Source: Myxococcales bacterium (GTDB taxonomy: Bacteria > Myxococcota_A > Polyangia > Polyangiales > Polyangiaceae). Taken from it: a DNA stretch of 64,000 nucleotides. Every line of letters begins with the position of its first letter. Positions within the stretch are counted from its first letter, which is position 1. Under the pieces are notes generated by a model that made no database searches, was not told the origin of the DNA, and worked only from the letters and a program-made list of their open reading frames with translations. Shown in pieces: positions 1 through 7,868 of this stretch. The position numbers and the translations under genes were made by a program. The DNA is taken from contig SECP01000018.1 in NCBI GenBank assembly GCA_004193285.1, forward strand, positions 117,284 to 181,283. Reading direction: 5' to 3'.

Positions 1-517
1 GGACCTCCGGGGCGCCGGCGAGCAGCCGCGCGTCGCCGCGGCGACGGAAGCCGAGCGCGACGCCCAGCGCGTCGCCGGACGCGACCAAGCTTTGCGCGGC
101 TCGCTCGAGCGCACGGCGCGCGCTGGGATCTTCGGTGAGCAACGTGACCAGCACGCCCTCCGAGGTCTCGCGCAAGTCGGCGCCGTAGATGGGCAGGGGC
201 AGCAGTCGCCTCAGGGCCGCGGCGGCGCTCGTAAGGCGCTCGGAGAGGACGCGGCAGCCGCTGACATCGAGCACGCGGTGCGAACCACGCTCGAACAGGC
301 CGAGGGCCGTGCCCTTACAGACGAGCTTGGCCCGTAGCCGGTACGCGTGGACGGGTGTTGCAGGCCGTGGCGGCGCAATCTCCGGGGTGAGCTCTCGGTA
401 CTGGGAAAGCGCGGCGCTCGCGGTGGCTCCCTTGGACGGCAGGCCGTCCTCGTACGGGCTCGAACCGAGCGGGCAGCCAGGGCATCGGGCTTGAATCGGG
501 CAGCTCAGGACGCTCAA
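1..517 (-). CDS. RlmD/TrmA-family rRNA (uracil-5-)-methyltransferase, 3' end outside window
   Basis: The first 172 codons of a minus-strand gene that runs off the left edge. Translation from TTG at 517 gives MSVLSCPIQARCPGC: a C-x5-C-x2-C group at residues 6-15, followed near residue 100 by the fourth Cys in DVSGC. This is the 4Fe-4S cluster pattern of the RlmD (RumA) 23S rRNA m5U methyltransferases. The stretch YRLRAKLVC, then LGLFERGSH, matches the start of the central domain. The catalytic SAM domain lies outside the window. An in-frame TAA at 530-532 is only four codons upstream of the TTG, so the start is nearly fixed. The N-terminal TRAM domain of E. coli RlmD is absent, as in several family members. 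The exact target uridine cannot be told from this fragment. Confidence 0.82.
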   Translation of the reverse strand, partial: MSVLSCPIQARCPGCPLGSSPYEDGLPSKGATASAALSQYRELTPEIAPPRPATPVHAYRLRAKLVCKGTALGLFERGSHRVLDVSGCRVLSERLTSAAAALRRLLPLPIYGADLRETSEGVLVTLLTEDPSARRALERAAQSLVASGDALGVALGFRRRGDARLLAGAPEV

Positions 518-642
518 CGTGCCGCCGCCTTACCAAATTCACGACCCGCCTGCCGGTACCTGTGCCAGGGTGTGTCAAGGGTGGGTGGGTGTATGTACTC
601 GAAAATACAGCGCAATCTCGCTTGGATTGGTCTTCGTGGTCC

Positions 643-658
643 TGGCACATTGGGTGCA
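643..658 (+). promoter_or_regulatory. Sigma-54 (-24/-12) promoter candidate
   Basis: TGGCAC at 643-648 and TGCA at 655-658 match the RpoN consensus TGGCACG-N4-TTGCW at 10 of 12 defined positions. The invariant GG (644-645) and GC (656-657) have the canonical 10-nt gap. Predicted transcription start is near 670, giving a leader of about 40 nt before the ATG at 711. Confidence 0.55.
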
Positions 659-710
659 GAGCCCAGCTCAGTCGCCCGCAATCTGCGGCGCTTGCACCGA
701 GGAGATCTCC

Positions 711-1739
711 ATGAAGCCTTTCCGCTTTCTTCCCGCCGCGTTTGCCGCCCCGACCGTGCTCTTGCTGAGCTCGTTCGCCCACGCCCTGGCAGCGCCCGAG
801 CCGAGCGCCGGCTGCGGCGACGGCCCAGGGTGCGGTTTCGGCTTCGAGTGCAGCGTCGTGGCGACCTCCGGTTGTGCGCCGACCCCCGCCTGTGCGGAAG
901 GCGCCTCGTGCCCGGAGCCGGAGCCCTGCATCGAGACGTCGAGCTATGGCTGCACGCCGGCGCACTGCCAGGTGGATACGGACTGCGCGAGCGACATGGT
1001 TTGCCACGAACGAACCGAGGGCTGCGCGGTGACCGACTGCGCGTGCGCGCCCGGAGAAAAGTGCGACTGCGGTGACCCGGCGCCGTGCGAAACGAAGACG
1101 ATCAGCACGTGCACGCCTCGCTACCTGTTGCCGTGTGAAGCCGCGGCGGACTGCGGCGCTGGCTTCAACTGCGAAGAGACGCAAAGCTGCGGCTGCTCCG
1201 GCTCCGGGGGCTCGGAAGTGCCGCCGAGCTCGGGTAGCGGCGCGGCTCCGTTGCCACCCTCTGAAGGTGGCGCGCCGGCGGACGCGGCGCCGCTGCCGCC
1301 CGATTGCAGCTGCGAGCCGACGGGGGTCAAGCAGTGCATTCCGCAAGAAATTGGCTGTGAAAACGAGGCAGGGTGCCCGGCAGGCTGGACTTGCGAGGCG
1401 GGTGACGTTGCCTCGGCCCCCGCCTGTGCCGGCGACGGTTGCGCCGCTCTGCCGGCGCCGATGCCCTCGACCTCCACGTGCCGGCCGCCGTACTACGGCG
1501 GGGGAGTCGGCGAAGACGATAGCGGTCCGACCACGCCGGTTCGTGGCGACGACGGCAAGGGCACGCCGAACGACGGCTCACCGACGTCGGGCGCTCCCGA
1601 GGCCAGCTCCGGTAGCGGGGAAGGCAACGAGAGCAGCGCTTGCCAATTCGGTCCGGCGAGCACGAGTCGCGGAGCGGTGAGCCTCCTGGCGGTGCTGGGC
1701 GCGCTCTTCGGCGTCGCGCGTCGCCGGCGCGTCAAATGA
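711..1739 (+). CDS. Cys-rich secreted protein with MYXO-CTERM-like tail
   Basis: 342 residues. ATG at 711 was chosen because GGAG lies 7-10 nt upstream and a typical signal peptide follows (MKPFRFLPAAFAAPTVLLL, cleavage near AHALA). An in-frame start at 519 would bury the signal peptide. The body is full of Cys pairs, including three modules of the form C-x5-C-x5-C (for example CQVDTDCASDMVC), separated by Ser/Gly/Pro/Ala-rich linkers. The C-terminus has a lone Cys, about 8 polar residues, a hydrophobic stretch (AVSLLAVLGALFGVA) and RRRR. This is the architecture of the MYXO-CTERM sorting tag, so surface or outer-membrane anchoring is likely. No enzymatic domain is recognisable. Its 3' end overlaps the convergent kinase gene by 8 nt. 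Confidence 0.85.
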   Translation: MKPFRFLPAAFAAPTVLLLSSFAHALAAPEPSAGCGDGPGCGFGFECSVVATSGCAPTPACAEGASCPEPEPCIETSSYGCTPAHCQVDTDCASDMVCHERTEGCAVTDCACAPGEKCDCGDPAPCETKTISTCTPRYLLPCEAAADCGAGFNCEETQSCGCSGSGGSEVPPSSGSGAAPLPPSEGGAPADAAPLPPDCSCEPTGVKQCIPQEIGCENEAGCPAGWTCEAGDVASAPACAGDGCAALPAPMPSTSTCRPPYYGGGVGEDDSGPTTPVRGDDGKGTPNDGSPTSGAPEASSGSGEGNESSACQFGPASTSRGAVSLLAVLGALFGVARRRRVK

Positions 1740-3201
1740 GGTCTGGCTGAGCGAGCAGGCGCTCGACGAGCGCGCCGAACTCTCGCAAGTCGAACGGCTT
1801 GCTGATGGCGTCGGTGCGCTCGTCCAGCCTCAGAGCGTCGCGCTGCTCCGAGTTGCCGATCGCGACCAGGACGCGCAGCGATGGCAGCCGCTCGCGCAAG
1901 GTGCGGCTCAGCTCGCTGCCGCTGCCGTCGGTGAGCACGAAGTCGGTCAGGAGCAGGTCCACGCCTTCCGTCTGCTCCACTTGACGCAGCGCTTCTAGCC
2001 CGCAGTCTGCGTCCAGCACGTGGAAGCCCTCCCGGCAGAAGTAGTTGCGCAGCGTCTTGCGCAGATGCGGGTTGTCTTGAACGACGAGGACGGTCTGGCT
2101 CCGCACCTTGCGTGGCCGGCTCTCCGCCGACGCCGCGTGCCCCTTCACGCTCGGAAAGCACGCCACGAATTGAGAGCCGACGCCCGCCTCGGTTTCCAGC
2201 CAGGCGTTGCCCGAGTCGACGAAGGCGGCGAGGGCCGCGACTTCGGGAGTGAGCGAGCCTTCGCTATCCGTCACCCGCAAGAGCACGTGGCGCTCGGAGC
2301 CTCGCTCGGTTTCTAGCTCTACGTTGCGAGTCTCGACCAAGAGCGCTCCCGGCTTGCCGCCGCTCCGAGTTTCGGCGAGGAGCTGCACGAGCAAGCGCTC
2401 CACCTGCGCCGCGTCCGCCAGCACCGGGTCGAGGTCCGGCGCCAAATCCAGCACCAAGCGAGTGTCGTCCTCGAGCATGCGCCGGAGCAGCCTTTCCAGC
2501 TTCGTCACGACGTCGTTCAGCCGTGTCGGCTTGGGAGAGCTTGGCCCCCTGCGCGACAGACTCAGCAGCTGCTTCGTGAGCTGGGTGGCGCGCTCCGCGG
2601 CGCCGCGAATCTCAGCCAAATCCCCGTGCGCGGCTTCGGGGCTGGACAGGTGAGAAGCGGCCAAGCTGCCAAACGAGAGGATGACGGACAGCAGGTTGTT
2701 CATGTCGTGCGCGACGCCGCCCGCGACGCGCCCGACTGCCTCCAGCAATCGGCGTTGCTGCTCGCCTTCGCGCGGCGCCAAGAGCTCATCCAGGCTCTTG
2801 AGCACGCAGAGCCATACGGGCTTACCCCCCAGCTCGCTGGGATGCACCGTGAGCTGGACCGGAAACGCGCTGCCGTCTTGCCGGATGTGGTAGCCGAAGC
2901 CGAGCGCAATCTCGTGGCCAATGGCGCGCTTCAACATCACGCTCGTGAGGTCCGAGACGCGCCGCAGCTCGAACAGCGTCCGGTTCGCCAGGTGCTCTGG
3001 GCTCGCGCCGTGCAGCTTGGCGGCGGCCAGGTTGGCTGCTACCACCCGCAGTGACCCAACCTCGCAGAGGAGCATCGGCACCGGGTTGATGTCGAACACC
3101 GCCCGGTACGGATCGTGGTCGCTCTTGAGGACGCGTTGACTCGCGTGAGCTCCGGGCTGGGGGTTCGGGTCGGCGGGCACGGGCGAAGGCGCGGTCAGCA
3201 A
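1732..3201 (-). CDS. PAS-histidine kinase-receiver hybrid protein, motifs degenerate
   Basis: 489 residues. Order: PAS domain (about 30-138), HisKA with the H-box GGVAHDMNNLL (His165), a shortened HATPase-like region (about 255-350), and a C-terminal receiver (370-485). The H-box and the receiver Asp420 (LLTDF) and Lys468 (SKPF) are intact. The ATP-binding domain is eroded: the N-box Asn is gone (VQLLAETRSGG), DxGxG reads TDSEGS (311-316), and the F-box/lid is largely missing before GVGS. In the receiver, the acidic pair is Q375-D376 and the switch Ser/Thr is Ile448. It may no longer autophosphorylate and could act as a scaffold or phosphate acceptor (inference). The TTG at 3201 is the only plausible start, with an in-frame stop five codons upstream. 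Confidence 0.85.
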   Translation of the reverse strand: MLTAPSPVPADPNPQPGAHASQRVLKSDHDPYRAVFDINPVPMLLCEVGSLRVVAANLAAAKLHGASPEHLANRTLFELRRVSDLTSVMLKRAIGHEIALGFGYHIRQDGSAFPVQLTVHPSELGGKPVWLCVLKSLDELLAPREGEQQRRLLEAVGRVAGGVAHDMNNLLSVILSFGSLAASHLSSPEAAHGDLAEIRGAAERATQLTKQLLSLSRRGPSSPKPTRLNDVVTKLERLLRRMLEDDTRLVLDLAPDLDPVLADAAQVERLLVQLLAETRSGGKPGALLVETRNVELETERGSERHVLLRVTDSEGSLTPEVAALAAFVDSGNAWLETEAGVGSQFVACFPSVKGHAASAESRPRKVRSQTVLVVQDNPHLRKTLRNYFCREGFHVLDADCGLEALRQVEQTEGVDLLLTDFVLTDGSGSELSRTLRERLPSLRVLVAIGNSEQRDALRLDERTDAISKPFDLREFGALVERLLAQPDLI

Positions 3202-3444
3202 GCCGCATGCCAGCTATCGCATGGAAATTCTGGCGCAAATCGTGCTCCTCGAGGACGCCGGACCGATTCCATTGGACGGTTCCGACCGAGCCCTGGCCGC
3301 GCTCGGCCACTCTGGTGGATGGCCAAGCCGCCTCACGAGCATGGGGGCGAAACGGCTGGGCGGCGACAAAAGGCCGCGAAACCACGGGCAAATGTCGCCT
3401 TCGACCGGGCTCGCAACCGAGCGCGACGATGTTAAAACCGCAGC

Positions 3445-4434
3445 ATGCAGGTTCTAGTTACTGGCGCCGCCGGCTACATCGGTTCGCACGCGCTGCGCGC
3501 GCTCGTTGGCGCCGGGCATCGCGTCATCGCTTTGGATAACTTGAGCCGCGGCCATCGCGGCGCGGTGCCGGCGGACGTGCCGTTTCACCAGGTGGACGTC
3601 CGCGACACGGACGCGGTGGAGACCATCTTGCGCGAGGGCCGCGTGGAGTGCGTCATGCACTTCGCGGCGTTCACTTACGTCGGTGAATCGGTCGAGGATC
3701 CGCTGCTCTACTACGACAACAACACGCGCGGCACCTTGAGCGTGCTCCGTGCGGTGGAGCGGGCGAAAACCCCGCGGCTCGTCTTCTCGAGCACCGCGGC
3801 CACGTACGGCGAGCCGACGGAGATGCCGATTCGTGAAACCACTCCGCAGACGCCCATCAATCCCTACGGTATGTCCAAGCTCTTGTCCGAGCACATGCTG
3901 CGCGATTTTGCCGCGAAGTCGCCGCATTTCGGTTACTCCGTGCTCCGGTACTTCAACGTGTGCGGCTGCGCCGCGGATGCATCTTTGGGCGAGGATCACG
4001 AGCCGGAAACTCACCTCATTCCCGTCATCTTGCAGGCGGCGCTCGGCAAGCGCGAGAAGATCACCGTCTTCGGCGAGGACTACCCGACGCCGGACGGCAC
4101 GTGCATCCGCGACTACGTGCACGTGGAAGATCTAGCCGACGCGCACGTGAAGGTCATGGAGGCGCTCGCGCCGGGGGACGCGCGCGTCTACAATTTGGGC
4201 ATCGGCCGAGGGCACAGCGTCAAAGAGATTCTGGACGCGGTGCGCCGCGTCGTGGATCGCCCTTTCAAGGTGGAATCCGGGCCGCGACGCGCCGGCGACC
4301 CCCCCGCGCTCTATGCGGACCCGAGCAAGATCGAGCGCGAGCTCGGATGGCGCGCCCGCCACACGGACATCGCGGACGCGATCGAGAGCGCCTGGCGCTG
4401 GTTCTTGGCCCACCCCGCCGGCTACGGCGACTGA
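3445..4434 (+). CDS. galE: UDP-glucose 4-epimerase
   Basis: 329 residues, normal GalE length. It interconverts UDP-glucose and UDP-galactose with tightly bound NAD, supplying sugars for LPS and exopolysaccharide. An extended short-chain dehydrogenase: Rossmann motif GAAGYIGSH at 7-15, catalytic Ser/Thr in FSSTAATYGEP, and the Tyr-x3-Lys pair in NPYGMSK. RYFNVCG and DGTCIRDYVHVEDLADAH are diagnostic of GalE. It is divergent from the hybrid kinase gene across 243 bp that hold only promoter-type sequence, with no motif I can name. Confidence 0.93.
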   Translation: MQVLVTGAAGYIGSHALRALVGAGHRVIALDNLSRGHRGAVPADVPFHQVDVRDTDAVETILREGRVECVMHFAAFTYVGESVEDPLLYYDNNTRGTLSVLRAVERAKTPRLVFSSTAATYGEPTEMPIRETTPQTPINPYGMSKLLSEHMLRDFAAKSPHFGYSVLRYFNVCGCAADASLGEDHEPETHLIPVILQAALGKREKITVFGEDYPTPDGTCIRDYVHVEDLADAHVKVMEALAPGDARVYNLGIGRGHSVKEILDAVRRVVDRPFKVESGPRRAGDPPALYADPSKIERELGWRARHTDIADAIESAWRWFLAHPAGYGD

Positions 4435-4473
4435 GCTCCGCCCCTCGGGCAGCTTGCATTAAGGTCACGCTCC

Positions 4474-5325
4474 GTGAAGCTCTTTAGGTTTGGAGTTCCT
4501 GGGCGTGAGCGCATCGGCCTGCTTGCGGATCAGGCGGGCCGCGTGGACGTTTCCGCGTTCGGGGAGGACTACGACGAAGCCTTCTTCGGCACGGACGGCT
4601 TGAATCGGCTCGCGCGCTGGTACGAGGCGCACGCGGCGGAGTGCCCGAACGTCGGCGCGGATGAGCGCATCGGGCCGGTGGTGGCTCGGCCGAGCAAGAT
4701 CGTGTGCGTCGGTTTGAACTTCCGGGATCACGCTGCCGAAACCGGCGCGCAGGTGCCAACCGAGCCGATGCTATTCACCAAATCCACGACCGCTTTGGCG
4801 GGCCCTTACGACGACCTCCCGCTACCGCGCGGCTCCCGCAAAACCGACTGGGAGGTCGAGCTCGCGCTCGTCATCGGGCGGCGCGCCCGCTACGTGGAGA
4901 AGGCGCGCTGGCGCGAGTACGTGGCGGGGTTCACGCTCATGAACGACTATTCGGAGCGTGAGCACCAGAAGGAGCGCGGCGGTCAATTCGTCAAAGGAAA
5001 GAGCGCGGACGGCTTCGCGCCGCTCGGGCCGCTGCTGGTCACGGTCGACGAGGTCGCGTTCGAGAACCTGCGCCTGGAGCTGCGGGTCAACGGCCAGCCC
5101 ATGCAGGCCGGCAGCACCTCCGACATGATCTTCGACGTACCGACGCTCGTCAGCCACATCAGCGAGTTCATGACTCTGCTGCCCGGCGACGTGATCAGCA
5201 CCGGCACGCCCGCCGGCGTCGGAGCCGGGCGCACGCCGCCGCTCTTTCTCCGCCCGGGGGACGTCGTCGAGTACGAGGGCGAGGGTCTAGGTGCGGCTCG
5301 CCAGCGTATCGTCGAGCCGGTCTGA
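4474..5325 (+). CDS. Fumarylacetoacetate hydrolase family protein
   Basis: 283 residues from GTG at 4474. The FAH fold is seen in DWEVELALVIGRRA (metal-ligand Glu), FTLMNDYSERE, GKSADGFAPLGPLLV and LLPGDVISTGTPAGVGAG. The family cleaves or decarboxylates beta-diketo or acylpyruvate substrates in aromatic and amino-acid breakdown, or acts on oxaloacetate. The substrate cannot be assigned from sequence alone. It follows galE by 39 bp in the same direction and ends 8 bp before the convergent NarL-type regulator. Confidence 0.88.
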   Translation: MKLFRFGVPGRERIGLLADQAGRVDVSAFGEDYDEAFFGTDGLNRLARWYEAHAAECPNVGADERIGPVVARPSKIVCVGLNFRDHAAETGAQVPTEPMLFTKSTTALAGPYDDLPLPRGSRKTDWEVELALVIGRRARYVEKARWREYVAGFTLMNDYSEREHQKERGGQFVKGKSADGFAPLGPLLVTVDEVAFENLRLELRVNGQPMQAGSTSDMIFDVPTLVSHISEFMTLLPGDVISTGTPAGVGAGRTPPLFLRPGDVVEYEGEGLGAARQRIVEPV

Positions 5326-5333
5326 AGTGCCGC

Positions 5334-5957
5334 TCAGAGGCTGAGCAAGCCGCTGCGCGCCGCGAGGACGACCGCCTCCGTGCGGGTGGTGGCGCCGAGC
5401 TTGTCCAAGATCGCGTTGACGTGGAACTTCGCGGTGTGGCGGCTGATGCCGAGCCGGCCTGCGATCTCCCGATTCGAAAGACCCTCGGAGAGCAGACCCA
5501 GGACCTCTTGCTCACGGGGGCTGAGCAGCGAGGGCGGACCGACGGGCGCCGCCGCGACCTGTAGCAGGACTGCCGCGAACGCTTCGTCCAACACCCAGTG
5601 CCCGGCCGCGACCGCGAGGGCGGCCGGCGCGATGGTGCTCGCAGGGGCGGAGCGAGATAGCGCGCCGCGCGCGCCGGAGCGCAGCGCTTGGCGAGCTTCT
5701 TGAGCCGTGCTCACCAGGGCCAGAAACGGCGCGGACGAGCGGGGACGGGCTGCGTCCGGGGCGTCCCCAATCACGACATCGGCCGGCGCGGCGCCTTCGG
5801 CCTCGGGCCGGGCTTCGCGGAGCACTAGGCCCGGGTAGGCGCCGAGAACCGCGACTAAACCGCTCCGAACGAGCGGATCGCGCGCGACGACGACGGCGGA
5901 AGGGCGAAGAGGAGCGTCCAGGTAGAGGAACGTAAGGCCCTTCCGTCCTTTGTCCAT
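5334..5957 (-). CDS. NarL/LuxR-type response regulator, receiver degenerate
   Basis: 207 residues. The C-terminal LuxR HTH (about 144-205) is well preserved: [29 protein letters not shown] in two blocks, then [16 protein letters not shown]. The N-terminal half resembles a receiver ([20 protein letters not shown] with candidate Asp65, LVSTAQ). It keeps only one acidic residue in the pocket (Asp27), and the conserved Lys is replaced in the segment GALSRSA. Phosphorylation-independent control is therefore possible. It is divergent from the HtrA-like pair, and the ATG lies 80 nt from the likely start of that operon, so it may regulate it (inference). Confidence 0.82.
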   Translation of the reverse strand: MDKGRKGLTFLYLDAPLRPSAVVVARDPLVRSGLVAVLGAYPGLVLREARPEAEGAAPADVVIGDAPDAARPRSSAPFLALVSTAQEARQALRSGARGALSRSAPASTIAPAALAVAAGHWVLDEAFAAVLLQVAAAPVGPPSLLSPREQEVLGLLSEGLSNREIAGRLGISRHTAKFHVNAILDKLGATTRTEAVVLAARSGLLSL

Positions 5958-6036
5958 GCCCGCCCGAACGGCTAGGCGTCGCCTCTCCGTTCGACCGATT
6001 CTCGGCGCGCCCCGCCGTGGCCAAGCTGTCTACATC

Positions 6037-6900
6037 ATGACGCAAGCAGAATCGGAGCGATGGGTGAGCGCGGCCGCGGCGGCTGGTGACGCGCTGGTGC
6101 ACGTTTCGGCGCCGTGCCGACGGGGGGCCACCGGCCACCTCCATGGCGCGGACGGCCTGGTCGTCACCACCGCGCGGGCCGTCGCCGGGCGCGAGCGCCT
6201 CGAAGTGGCGCAAGGTGAGCGAGAGAGCGCCGCCCAAGTGCTTGGCTACGACGCCGCAACCGACATTGGGGTGGTCCGCCTGGAGACGCCGCTCGGGACC
6301 CCGCCGGTTTGGTCGACCGCCGTCGCTCCGCTGGGCTTTCAGGTGCTCTCCGCGACTCGGCCGGGGCGCGCGGTGCGGGTCCGGCTTGGCATCGTGAGCC
6401 AGCTGGGCGAGGCATGGCACACCCCGCGGGGAGGCCGCGTCGAGCGGTACGTCGAGACCGACCTCGCGCCAGAGCCAGGATTCTCCGGCGGTCTGGCCTT
6501 CGACTCGGAGAGCCGCGTGGTCGGCGTGAGCACCGCGGGGCTGCTTCGCGGTGTGCCGCTGTTGCTGCCGCAACCGACCGTGGAGCGAGTCGTGTCCGCG
6601 ATCTTGCAGCATGGCCGAGTGCGGCGCGGTTACCTGGGAGTCGGAACGCAAGCCGTGCGTCTCGGCGACCCTGCATGGCCATTCGGTCTCCTCGTGTCGT
6701 CGGTCCAGCCGGGCAGCGCCGCGGAGCGCGCGGGCTTGCTGATCGGTGACGTGTTGCTCGAAATGGCGGCAGCCGCGCTGAGCGATGCGTCGGCCTTGCA
6801 AGCCGCGCTGGAAGACTCCGAAGGGCAGGTGCTGCCGCTCTCGCTGCTGCGCGGCGGGCAGAAGCTCAGCGTCGAAGTCACGCCAGGAGCGCGCTCATGA
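6037..6900 (+). CDS. HtrA-like trypsin-fold protein with PDZ domain, catalytic His missing (pseudoprotease)
   Basis: 287 residues from ATG 6037. An upstream start at 5950 would overlap the divergent gene. The trypsin-like core spans about 15-190 and a PDZ domain about 205-285 (RRGYLGVGTQAV, then SVQPGSAAERAGLLIGDVLL). Aligned with HtrA, the His of TNxHV is replaced: the segment reads TTARAV, with Arg48 at the His position. Asp76 (TDIGVVRL) and Ser150 (EPGFSGG) remain. It is therefore predicted to be proteolytically inactive. No signal peptide is seen, so it is probably cytoplasmic. The stop overlaps the ATG of the next gene, an intact HtrA paralogue, by 4 nt, implying coupled translation and possibly a mixed complex. 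Confidence 0.85.
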   Translation: MTQAESERWVSAAAAAGDALVHVSAPCRRGATGHLHGADGLVVTTARAVAGRERLEVAQGERESAAQVLGYDAATDIGVVRLETPLGTPPVWSTAVAPLGFQVLSATRPGRAVRVRLGIVSQLGEAWHTPRGGRVERYVETDLAPEPGFSGGLAFDSESRVVGVSTAGLLRGVPLLLPQPTVERVVSAILQHGRVRRGYLGVGTQAVRLGDPAWPFGLLVSSVQPGSAAERAGLLIGDVLLEMAAAALSDASALQAALEDSEGQVLPLSLLRGGQKLSVEVTPGARS

Positions 6901-7814
6901 ATCCAGGGCTTTTGCCACAGCTGTCGCACGAGCTCGAGGAGCTGGTCGCGAAGACGGCGCCGAGCGTGGTCGCGGTCGAGCAGGGGCGAGGGCAGGGGAC
7001 GGGAGTCGTGATCGCCGGCGATGGCTACGTGCTCACGAACTCTCACGTGGCGCGCGGCGATCCACGCAGCCTCCGCGTCAGGCTGCCGACCGGGGAGGAG
7101 CTCACGGCCGAGCTGGTCGGGGACGACCCCGAGAGTGATCTGGCCGTGCTGCGGGTCTCGGGCCCGCCCCTGACTCCCCTCGAGCTGCACGAATCCCGGC
7201 GCTTACGCGTCGGACAGCTCGTCGTCGCGATCGGCAATCCGCTGCGCTTCGAGGGCACCGTGACCCTCGGCGTGGTCAGCGCTCTAGAGCGCGCGCTGCC
7301 CGGTCCCCGCGGCACGCTGTTCGAAGGTCTTGTGCAAACCGACGCGGCCATCAATCCCGGTAACTCGGGCGGTCCGCTCCTGGACGCGAGCGGTGCGGTC
7401 GTCGGCATTAATACCGCGGTGATCCCTCAAGCGCGCGGGCTGGGCTTCGCGATCGCGGCCCACACCGCGAGCTGGGTGGCGGCGGTGCTGATGCGGCGCG
7501 GCCGGGTGGAGCGGCCACTTCTGGGCGTGGCCGCGCGCGGAGTCGACCTCTCTCCGGCCGACGCGCTTCGAGTCGGGCAGCCCCGCGCGGTGCGGATCCA
7601 TTCGGTGAGCGACGGCTCGCCGGCGCACCGCAGCGGCCTCGTCCCCGGCGACCTCTTGCTGCGGGTCGGGCAAACGGCGCTCTTCGGAGTCGACGACTTG
7701 AAGCGAGCCCTCGTGCTTTCGGACGGTTCCGCAGTCCTGGTCGACGTCCAGGGCAAACGAGAGCGGCGAAGCCTCGAAATAGCCCCGGAACCGGCCCGGC
7801 CCCGCGCCGCCTGA
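6897..7814 (+). CDS. HtrA/DegP-type serine protease with PDZ domain
   Basis: 305 residues. Complete trypsin-like triad: His50 in YVLTNSHVA, Asp81 in ESDLAVLRV, Ser157 in INPGNSGGPL. One PDZ domain occupies about 205-295 (RPLLGVAARG, SVSDGSPAHRSGLVPGDLLL). Most HtrA proteins are exported, but this one starts MNPGLLPQLSHELEELVAK with no signal peptide or membrane anchor, so cytoplasmic quality control is more likely. It is translationally coupled to the preceding inactive paralogue through an ATGA overlap. Confidence 0.9.
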   Translation: MNPGLLPQLSHELEELVAKTAPSVVAVEQGRGQGTGVVIAGDGYVLTNSHVARGDPRSLRVRLPTGEELTAELVGDDPESDLAVLRVSGPPLTPLELHESRRLRVGQLVVAIGNPLRFEGTVTLGVVSALERALPGPRGTLFEGLVQTDAAINPGNSGGPLLDASGAVVGINTAVIPQARGLGFAIAAHTASWVAAVLMRRGRVERPLLGVAARGVDLSPADALRVGQPRAVRIHSVSDGSPAHRSGLVPGDLLLRVGQTALFGVDDLKRALVLSDGSAVLVDVQGKRERRSLEIAPEPARPRAA

Positions 7815-7868
7815 GCGGACATATCTCGACCGAGCTTGGGCGCGCCTTCGTGGTACACCTCCGCGCGC

